This document shows, in pieces, positions 22,091 through 30,239 of a stretch of DNA of 30,239 nt. The DNA is from Larix sibirica (Eukaryota; Streptophyta; Pinopsida; Pinales; Pinaceae), in assembly GCA_004151065.3 (NCBI GenBank), contig NWUY0300029033.1, positions 24,093 through 54,331 on the forward strand. Direction: 5' to 3'. Both the position numbers and the translations under genes were made by a program. Numbering within the stretch: the stretch's first letter is position 1; each line of letters opens with the position of its first letter. Under the pieces are notes generated by a model. That model was not told the origin of the DNA. It was given only the letters and a program-made list of their open reading frames with translations, and ran no database searches.

Positions 22091-25000
22091 CTAAAACAAA
22101 CGGTGAGTTCCTGCATCAATAGGAACATCATCCAAAAATTTGTCAAAATGAAGAAAATCGTCCATATACCCTACTGCTTCTTTTGATAAAAGATCAGCAT
22201 CCCTGTTAAACTCTCGGTAGATATGGGTAAAAGAGAGTTGTGTAAAAGACTCCCTTAACTCCAAAATTCTAGTCATCCAATGACTAAGATGAAGGACCTT
22301 TAATGAAGAATTCCCAGCGATCCAATTGATAATAACCATTGAATCCCCTGCCACCTGTAACATTTGAATGCCTCTATGTCTGGAAATCCACAAAATACCC
22401 CATAGCGCCATCAACTCCGCCTTTGTATCGATGCCATTGCCTGCACTCATCCTAAGCTTGATGGTATGCCCCTTTTTAATGTGCAACACCATACCTACTC
22501 CACATAGGCCCTCTCTGAGCTCCATCAAAATATCCCACTGAGTAAGAAGTGTCAAAATGAGGAGGAATAAGAGATCTCAGTTTTTTCTTTACCTTCATGA
22601 TGCTGAAATCCTTGTACTGAGCAATCTCATTGTAGGCCGCCTAGAAGAAATTTGGCCTTTTATTATCGAAAATAAGGCAATTCCTTTATTTCCAAACTTC
22701 CCAGCATATAAAAAAAGGAAGCTCAAGAAATATGGGCTTCATGAGACACCAAAATCTTACGTTGTCCTGAAAGTTATCCCTGATCCAACATTCCTTGAAA
22801 TGTAATATCTCATGACATATTTTCCAAACATTTGTTATAAAAGAGCATGACATGAAAATATGTGAAAAAGACTTAGAAAAATGTGAGGAGAGGGAGCAAT
22901 ATCCCGAGCCAATAAAACCCCTTTTCACTAAATTGTCCCAAGTTAAAAATCAGTTTTCCAGACATAAACATAAGAAAAAACGTATTTTCGTTGGAATTTT
23001 CCATTTCCAGATCTAAGAATCCCACCAAGAAGGCTCCATAACTGCGTGTCCCATCACCAGAAATTCATAAGTGTATTTTGCAAAGATGCTCCTGTTTGAA
23101 TCCGCCGAGTCCCATACTAAAAAACCAGGTTCATTCGACAAGCGAATACCAGTTACATTTAAAATTTGAACATAACTCTGCCATTCACTAGCCTCACTGC
23201 CAGTAAGTCCCAAATCATAATCTTATAGCCAACTAGAAGAGAAGGTGCCCGATGATCCCTTTAGATAAACATGTGAGAGGTCTTATATATTTATGGCATG
23301 AAGAGATTTGAGCAAATGAGTGGAAAGACGGAATTTCCCCTGTAAACCAATGATCGGGTCAATACCAATATAATCCCATATGCCACATCCAACATTCCAA
23401 CTCAAGCGCTTCTCCAGAATAGGTAATTTCGTACAAATACCTCTCCATATCGCCGATGAATTTGAGGAGATGGGCAGAGTATCCCTAATCCAAATATATG
23501 GCAATGCATATTTTAAATATTTCTCTTGGTTAACAACACTCCACAAGCTATCACCAAAGAGCACCCGCCATAAAGTCTTTGCACCCAAGGCCTCCTCGAA
23601 CCAGAAAATATTTTTCAACCCCAACCACCATAATGCTTTGGGAGAGTGATATAATTCCAAGTAGATAGATGAAATTTTTCTTGTGTTTAGTTACCCGCCC
23701 ACGGGAATTGAAACATTCTCTTCCTTATGTTATCCAAAACCTTCCTAGGCACCATAACCAAGGACATCCAATAGACCAGAATACTATGCAAAATCGAATT
23801 AATTAGAACATACCTACCTCCAAGAGATAAAAAAACAATAATGCCAGGTATTGATTCTTTTCTCAATACGACGGATAAGCCATAACCAATCATCAGTAGT
23901 ATAATTATTTGGCTTAAGCACAAAGCCCAGATAAGTGATTCCATCCTGTATATTTTTCCAATGAAAAGGAAAAATGCGGTCGATCTGTTGCTGGAAGATT
24001 AAGTCAGGCTCCAAGTTCGCACTGATAAACAAAGTGGATTTCTGAGAACTGACTTTCATACCCGAAGCCCGACAGAAGAGACTCAAAATATAAACAAAGT
24101 AACTCCAATCTTGTAAGGAACCCCGACCGAAGATGAGGACATCATCTACAAAGAATAAGTGGGAATTATGCAAGGTCGGTGATACCCTAACACCCTGAAA
24201 AAAGTTTCTCCTCTTTTGCAATATTTAAAAGAAGGCTTAAGCCCTCGATCACCATCAGAAAAAGAAACGGTGATAGAGGAAAACGTTGCCGTAAACCTCT
24301 ATCTCCCTTAAAGAAAGTCGATGGGTGTCCATTAACCAGAACAACATAGTTGGCACTCGATACACAGCCCATAATCCAGTTTGTTGCTTCAATGGGTAAG
24401 CCAGATTGCAATAAAATAAAATGGAGGAATGTCCAGTCTACCTGGTCATAAGCCTTCATAAGATCCATTTTTAAAATCATGGCTTTCATCTTTTTCTGTT
24501 TAATCGAGTGAATACATTCTTGAGCGACTCTGATCGCATCAAGAATATGCCTATTAGAGAGAAAGCCAAATTGCTCCTTTGAAATCCCAACATCTAAATA
24601 AGGTTTAATTCGATTTGAAATAAACTTAGTAATAATCTTGTAGACCATATTACAGAGATATATAGGTCTAAAATCGTTGAAACATGAAGGCTTATCCTTT
24701 TTCGGAATTAGAGTGATGAAAGTAGAATTAAGCTTATCAGGAACAAAACCTTTCTTTCGAGTTTCTTTAATAGAACAGTGAATCTCTTCCCCTAATAAAT
24801 AAATAAAGTGAATAAAGAACTCTACGGTCCATCCGTCGGGTCCCGGGATCTTATTCTTCTCAAAAGGATCAAGTACGGCTTTGATTTCCTCCACTGAGAC
24901 AACTGCACATATAACTATTCCCGCTTCCTGAGAAAATAAGCGAGGATACTTGACAATCACTTTTAGGTGATTAAGGAGGTTCCCGCTTTCTTCCTGTCTG

Positions 25001-26209
25001 TAGACCTCACTGAAAAATTCCACTGCACCAGCTTCTAAAGATGACTGATCCTTCAAAGGCTTACCCCTAAGGTCATTTAGTTCACAAATGGAATTTAAAT
25101 TTCTTCTCATATTAGCAAAATTCTGAAAAAAAATTAGTATTTTTGTCCCCACTCCGGATCCAAGTTGCCCGACTCTTCAGACGCCAAGCTTCTTCTTCTT
25201 GAAGCAGAAGCTGCTGTCATTTTGTTTCTAAGAAAACCGTGCGAACGTTGCAATCAACCATTCCACCTTATCACCCATGAGATTAAGCTGCTACTCAATA
25301 GAGCACAGATCAACTTGCATATGTTCCTTCTTCTCTTTTTCCCAAATGATAGTTTTGAATTTCAACCTTTTTAATTTGTAGAGCAACGACTATTTAGCAG
25401 AACAAAACTGTTTGTTGGAGTATTATTTCCATTTAGTCTGAACCGGAGAGCAAAAACTATCATCCAAGAGCCAATTATGATTAAACTTGAAAGGATAACT
25501 TACCTTTGGGCGACTCACATTGAGTTCCAAGAAAACCGGTTTGTGATGTGAAATTCCCGCGCAGGTAGATCAACTCCTATACTTCCCAAAGCATTGACTC
25601 AAATCTTCTGCAATAAAAAATTGGTCAAGCCTTTTCACACAACCACCCTTTCCAGTTCTTTTGTTGCTCCAGGTTGGGACCAACACTGCAGGGGATACAT
25701 CAATGAGTTTAGCGGCCTCAAAGGAATCTCTAAAATAACCAGCTAATGGGTCTTCCTTCTTGCCAGATCCCCAAATTTCCAGAGGAGAGAGAGTAAGATT
25801 CAGGTTGCCCGCTAGAATTAGAGAGCGGTCAATAAGACGACCCCTCGAAAACAAACCATCCTATAAATCCAATTTATGGTGGTAAGGGTCGTACACATTT
25901 AGGAGACGAACAGTTCTATCCAAATGTATGAACTTGCCTTCCAAAAAAAACATCTACCAAGAAGGATGAACAATGAGCAGTATGAGGATTTCAGGCCGAT
26001 AAGAGACCCCCCAATAAGCCAATAGAATCACAGGCGCAACAGTTCCAAGTAGGGAAAAGTTTGAGAAACACTTCACAAGCCTGTAGGGATGGGACCATAG
26101 TTTCTTGAAAGAAAATAATGTTAGGTTTTGTAGAATGAATCAACCTCTTGAGGGCATTTCGTTTGGGAACATTGCCAAACCCTCTTAAATTGAGAGATAA
26201 AACGATCAT
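22091..26209 (-). pseudogene. LINE C ORF2: endonuclease, RT, zinc finger, RNase H
   Basis: About 1,372 codons from the ATG at 26209-26207. Endonuclease, to about 25500: LSLNLRGFGN (Asn kept), FFQET (Glu near 26103), GLLGGLL, LNVYDPY, LAGNLNLTLSP (usual Asp is Asn), KRLDQFF, ISHHKPV (usual SDH is SHH). RT, about 25150-23700: IPGPDGWTVEFF, LIPKKDKPSCFNDFRPI, ISKEQFGFLSNR, LKMDLMKAYDQVDW (near 24450), LRQRFPLSP (usual Gly is Arg), FFVDDVLIF (near 24140), YLGFVLKP, LSLGGRYVLIN. A WW-containing segment follows (23660-23013), then a zinc finger that has lost its first cysteines (about 22930-22820). RNase H, about 22525-22110, shows all four acidic positions: YFDGA, TKAELMAL, VAGDSMVI, NRDADLLSK. 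A one-base shift near 22510 separates the first from the rest. Other shifts occur near 25990, 24200 and 23900. Confidence 0.9.
26206..26209 (-). promoter_or_regulatory. ORF1/ORF2 junction of LINE C: ATGA start-stop overlap
   Basis: On the minus strand ATG (26209-26207) opens ORF2 and TGA (26208-26206) closes ORF1. ORF2 is in the -1 frame relative to ORF1. The arrangement is identical in LINE A. Confidence 0.75.
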
Positions 26210-27911
26210 TGGGGACCAAAATCAAGAGGGATATTTGCTCTAAGGGCCTCCCCATAAGAAACATTGGGAGACGGGATAGAAAGCACCCAGCCAACAGAAG
26301 TAGACTCAGATCTAGGGTTTAGAAAGGGAGGAGGGATTTTGTCAGCAATCATGTTCAGATCCCCGAAATATCCCTTTTTCCCATGTTTCTTCCTAGTGGT
26401 AACATTCTGCAAGCGGATCGAGGAGATGTGAATGATATCCTCACTACAGGGTTTACTCGAGAAATACGGAAGAGGGACTCTATCCACATCCCCTCCGATC
26501 ACTGCCTGAGTATCAGAGGAAACACGATCACAAAGGGGAGTTGATACAGAAATCCTAAGACCCCGAGAATTAGGGGAATCCGAAAGCCCCAGATCGGGTA
26601 GGGAGGGTGCATGAGTCTCAAGAAGTTTCCTAGACCGACCGATAGGCTTCAAAAGATCCCCATGGTCCTCAACATTAAACAGGCTAATGCCACCCAGAGT
26701 GGATGTGGGATCAGAGCCACCATATAAAACCTCTAAAAGCAAATGTACCAATTCCACTCTAGAAATGATCTTTTGTAACACAGGTAGGGTTCCCTTGAAC
26801 TTACCCAAGATGTCGACTGCAAAAGTGTAATCCAGGGGAACAGAATTCGCCAAAACTGTATCTGAATCCTTCGAATGTGCGGACTCATCGGAGAAAGTGG
26901 GTGCGTCCATTTGCAGGTCTTCTGATCTCCCCAGGCAAGAGTCCCTAACATGACCATTCTGGTGACAATTAAAACAACGAAAAGGCACATGCCAGTAATC
27001 CAAGCACTGTGTAAAAACCCTATCATTCTTGAAAACGCCAATTTCATCCGGCAGCCCCTGAGAGGTTTCCATATCCAGCAGAACCCGCGGAGCCCTTCTA
27101 TCAGCTGCAAGAAGTGTATATTGTTCAACCAAAAAGAACTTACCAATGGCATTGGCGACCGACATAAAACCCTCAAATGACCAACACTGCAAGGGGAACC
27201 CTGGAAGAATGACCCACAATTGTTGTTTGACAATTTTTTGGTCCAAGGGTTAAAACCAAAGTGCCACCTAGAGAAAATGAGGGAACCTTCACCAATAATC
27301 CAGTAAATGCTCTCAATCACCTGAAGGCTCTCCTTCGTAAGAAAGTGGAAACTGAACCATCCATTTGCCAACATATTTACAATGGAATATATTGAATTAG
27401 GGGCTTCCAAAATTTTCCCATCCAATCCAATATTTTCGTCCTAGAAAGTCAAATGAATTCGAAACGCCCGAGCATAGTACGCTTAGTAAGCCCTAGAACC
27501 ATATCGAAGGTCACGTCCCTCCCCAACACACATGAAGGCTTTCCTTGTTTAAACTTTTCCAACTTAAGCTTCCTCCGCCTTCGTGCCCTAGCCCCAATCA
27601 CAGGCTTCCTGAGAATAAAATTAGAGGTCTCTACACCACTAAGGTCATTTTCCCGGATGTGTAAAGGCTTATGTGGAGTAGGGAAATAATCCTCAGAACC
27701 CCCCGAAAAATATGAAGGCACCACCGAATTTCCAGCTGTCACCTTATTTCTCGAATGATCAACATACTCCACAATGACACTTGGGGTTTGGGCATATACA
27801 ATCCACCGGACATGTGAACAAGTCCAGTTTTCTAGAATGGGAGCCAGGTGTGCGGAACTCCTTCGATGGGATGGTAGTGAACCACATGTCTTCCGACGAA
27901 ATCCTAGTGGG
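26206..27911 (-). pseudogene. LINE C ORF1: DUF4283-like protein with intact CCHC knuckle
   Basis: Putative nucleic-acid-binding partner of ORF2. The basic N-terminal region includes ARARRRRKLKLEKF and CVLGRDVTFDMV (about 27600-27500). The DUF4283-like core runs about 27425-27250 and ends SLIFSRWHFGFNP. After a one-base shift near 27247 the chain continues as QQLWVILPGFPLQCWSFEGF and RAPRVLLDMETSQGLPDE. The knuckle CFNCHQNGHVRDSC (CX2CX4HX4C, 26976-26935) has every ligand. A long Ser/Asp/Pro-rich tail ends with ISSIRLQNVTTRKKHGKK and a final segment closing in DFGPQ at the ATGA junction. The frame stays open to about 27911 without an ATG. Another frame has ATG codons near 27957 and 27924, so the start was probably shifted by an indel or lies there. 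Spacing and order match LINE A ORF1. Confidence 0.8.
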
Positions 27912-28093
27912 TGTCATGATAGCCCAGGATCCCGTGAACCGGTAGTTCATTGGACGTATAGCAGCAAAACCGGCACAAAACGACGTCGGAAAACCCCAGA
28001 ACCAAACCGAAAAAACCTCAAAACAGTATCCTAACAAATAGGGAGAAACCAACAGTAGAAAACGAAACGGGGATAAAAAAACAGGAGGAGGAA

Positions 28094-28125
28094 ATTCCCA
28101 CTTTTTTTATAACTTGGTTGGTACT
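28094..28125 (-). promoter_or_regulatory. LINE C 5'UTR block shared with LINE A
   Basis: The minus strand reads GTACCAACCAAGTTAT, then a run of A, then GTGGGAAT, matching 11849-11877. The block lies about 170-190 bases inside the element's 5' end, where LINE internal promoters usually are. Function is inferred from conservation only. Confidence 0.45.
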
Positions 28126-28291
28126 AAACTAATTGACAAGATTAGTGGACTCCAAGTATATAGTGGCATCGATCTATGATGGGTCAATAATACCATTAGA
28201 ATAGAGAAAGACCGCCGAAAAACATGCAAACCCTAACCAAACCTCCGTCATCCTTGAACCCATCATCAATTTAGCATCATTTAGAATTTTC

Positions 28292-28308
28292 AGTACAATG
28301 ATACCCCT
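28292..28308. repeat. Target-site duplication of LINE C, 5' side
   Basis: Exact match to 21785-21801. The bases just outside the pair differ, which fixes the outer limit. Confidence 0.92.
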
Positions 28309-29866
28309 ATCATATTAATGTTCAACCACGATAATACCTCCACGATCTTCTAGGAGTGTATGTTCACAGGTTTAAGTTTTACAACTGTGCGATCTAATAC
28401 TCATAAACAAAATTTCAACTGATTGCACAAGGGTATAATAAAGGAATCCTTGGTGACAATCACCATAAAGAAAATACAATACCCAAAATCTTTAGAGAAG
28501 TAATATGTGTAACATGGAAGCAAAAAAGAGCCATGAGGTGGCAATGTACCCACAGTTTCTAAAAGAAGTTCAACTATTGCTTCAAGATAGAAGCTATAGA
28601 AATATAGAAATTGTGGTCGCAACTTCAATAACTCTATGCATGCTCTGTTTTTACCAATACAACAAAGATCCCAAATTAAATAAACTTCAAATATAGTATA
28701 AATATCAAGTATTAGTGCATAAATACTCATAGTATCATGAAACGAAACCATTGAAAAGATTCAACCCCATATTGTTCATCCGCCAACAAAATTGTAAAAA
28801 CTTTATCAAATCCATGAATCGATGGGTTGAAACCCTATGCTACTTAATTTAGCCATGTATCCCTTTGCACAATGCGAACTGGGTATGTATTAGACCCGTT
28901 AGGCTGTGTCGGGAGCAATTGATATGGGTAGACATCAATATGACGTCAATATATAATAGAAGTAGGACGTGAGCTCTAATGCTTAATTAGAAAACCAAAT
29001 TATAAAATAAATTTGGAAATCATCTTCAAAGTTTCATACTCAGGTACAAAAAAAGTATTAGTACAGTGTGATAAGGTTTAATGTATTAGTAGTCTTAATA
29101 TTTGCATAGCAAAGGAAAGAAATTCTATTTCCAAATGCTCGAGAGGACATAGATTTTTGTATATCAAATCCACTGTTTGACCGGAGTTAAAATAAAAATT
29201 CGACAAATTCCAAAAAATGCACACATATAAGGTAATGTTTAAAAAAAATCAGAATGTTGTACATAAGCTAAGTACCAACACATCATACCCCATTCAAGTA
29301 GTATATGTATAAAAATTTCAAATTATTGTACATAACTATCTCAATGAATATGGCATGACACTATATCAACTTAGCTCCCTAAGTTCATGAATATAACTTA
29401 CACCATTAAAGCACATTCAGGTAAATTTATTGGGTGATAAAAATGATAAAGATACAACACAAAAATTGTCGAATCATTAATTAAGGCGTTAAAGCTAACC
29501 ATGTACAGTTAAGATTAGCATTTAGCAATGCTCTTCAATCCTTTGTAATCCAATATAATAAAAAAAAGCAATTTCATTCATATGCTTTTAGCAAGATGGT
29601 GTAACCAGAAATTGTGACAGTGCAATACTCAGAGACTTGGACATGTTTCCAAAATTCACCAGGGTTGGCAAAGTTTAATTCAACCTCTGTATACTAAACT
29701 CAAAAATCAAACAAAGAGTAATATTTTGTTCCTATAAGATGGCCCAATAATTCTTTGCTAGTGAAAAGAGGAATAAAAAAAAGTGCGAGTGTCAACCAGT
29801 GCTCACACCGCAAAGCCACAACAAAACAAGAATGTATTAGTTAAAGGAGAAATCACAACAAAAATG
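28309..29866. other. AT-rich flank without recognisable gene
   Basis: The longest frames (28401-28751 minus, 28505-28696 plus) overlap each other on opposite strands and resemble no family I know. Frequent stops and A/T runs elsewhere give no sign of exons. Confidence 0.45.
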
Positions 29867-29957
29867 ATAAAACAATAATAATACTTACACACATGGAGAG
29901 AAAAGAGGGAATGGTTCTTGTATCTATATCTCCAACAATGCACATGGTAGGATAGTA
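29867..29957. repeat. Tandem duplication of about 91 bp, copy 1
   Basis: Begins ataaaacaataataatactt and includes gagggaatggttcttgtatc and caacaatgcacatggtagga. Followed head-to-tail by copy 2. Confidence 0.92.
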
Positions 29958-30052
29958 ATAAAACAATAATAATACTTATTCACACACATGAAGAGAAAAG
30001 AGGGAATGGTTCTTGTATCTATATCTCCAACAATGCACATGGTAGGAAAGTG
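29958..30052. repeat. Tandem duplication of about 91 bp, copy 2
   Basis: Nearly identical to copy 1 except for a 4-base insertion (ttca) near 29975 and a few substitutions. The high identity indicates a recent duplication. Confidence 0.92.
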
Positions 30053-30167
30053 AGAGAAGAGTCTTATACATTAATGAACATGTACAAAGCTAGCTACAAG
30101 ATAAGTAAGTTTGGACACAACTATCTCAATGAAACTAGAAAACCTTAAGAACAATAAAAACAAATGC

Positions 30168-30233
30168 AAAATGAACACCATTTGATATATTGGTAGTACC
30201 ACAATTGAAAAATGAACACCATTTGAAATTTGG
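30168..30233. repeat. Short direct repeat, 41-bp period
   Basis: aaatgaacaccatttga followed by a diverging at/tt stretch and ttgg occurs at about 30169-30193 and again at about 30210-30233. It reaches the window edge, so more copies may follow. Confidence 0.7.
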
Positions 30234-30239
30234 ATGTAG

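Larger units (their letters stand above)
21802..28291 (-). mobile_element. LINE C: complete plant L1-type retrotransposon with RNase H and TSD
   Basis: This is a structurally full-length minus-strand LINE of about 6,490 bp, bounded by a perfect 16-17 bp target-site duplication (21785-21801 and 28292-28308). Order on the minus strand: a 5'UTR of about 330-380 bases with a block shared with LINE A, ORF1 (about 27911-26206), an ATGA overlap, ORF2 (26209-22091), a 3'UTR of about 290 bases, then the terminal foldback and A-tail. A perfect duplication, together with fewer breaks than A or B, makes it the youngest of the three. It is still inactive through several frameshifts and catalytic substitutions. 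Before insertion the flanks joined as ...gagagtacaatgatacccc and tatcatattaatg. Confidence 0.93.

Noticed and set aside
22557-22805. Plus-strand 82-codon ORF within LINE C
   Set aside because: It is antisense to the zinc finger-RNase H linker of ORF2 and has no family resemblance.
25165-25374. Plus-strand ORF within LINE C
   Set aside because: It is a shadow of the minus-strand linker region between endonuclease and reverse transcriptase.
28225-28245. aaaccctaacc as telomere-type repeat
   Set aside because: There is a single partial unit within the LINE C leader and no tandem array.
28505-28696. Plus-strand 63-codon ORF as a small gene
   Set aside because: It is overlapped on the opposite strand by a longer 116-codon frame. 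Neither has family resemblance, and composition explains both.

Overview
This window looks like a stretch of repeat-rich nuclear DNA from a plant. I see no intact host gene, RNA gene, bacterial operon or CRISPR array. The plant assignment rests on element architecture. Three LINEs carry a long ORF2 ordered endonuclease, reverse transcriptase, zf-RVT-type zinc finger and C-terminal RNase H, and two of them also have an ORF1 with a DUF4283-like domain followed by a CCHC knuckle. That combination is characteristic of plant L1 retrotransposons. The sequence is AT-rich, carries many decayed insertions and contains single Ns, so it probably comes from a large plant genome in draft form. A gymnosperm is possible, but the sequence alone does not settle it.

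Layout. 1-2.3 kb: AT-rich DNA with one short unrecognised plus-strand ORF. 2.34-4.67 kb: two diverged tandem copies of a repeat of about 1.2 kb. 4.67-5.21 kb: a broken plus-strand Ty1/copia fragment (end of integrase to start of reverse transcriptase) with an N at each edge, then a short hairpin-bearing repeat. 5.44 to about 12.05 kb: LINE A, minus strand, near full length. 12.05-13.92 kb: spacer with a clear foldback hairpin and a GC-richer patch. About 13.92-18.62 kb: LINE B, minus strand, older, probably lacking most of its 5' part. 18.62-21.78 kb: AT-rich DNA with microsatellites and a 134-bp-period tandem duplication. 21.80-28.29 kb: LINE C, minus strand, structurally complete and bounded by an exact 17-bp target-site duplication. 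28.31-30.24 kb: AT-rich flank ending in a tandem duplication of about 91 bp.

How the genes work together. In each LINE, ORF1 would encode the RNA-binding partner and ORF2 the enzyme that nicks the target, copies the RNA into DNA there and may remove RNA with its RNase H. LINEs A and C belong to one family. They share a 5'UTR block, an ORF1/ORF2 junction in which start and stop overlap as ATGA, ORF2 lengths of about 1,370 codons, and a T-run/A-run foldback at the 3' end. All three LINEs are broken by frameshifts, stops and catalytic substitutions, so none should be autonomous. The most useful signals are the conserved ATGA overlap, the conserved 3' foldback, the exact ends of LINE C, and N-marked junctions that may be assembly joins.
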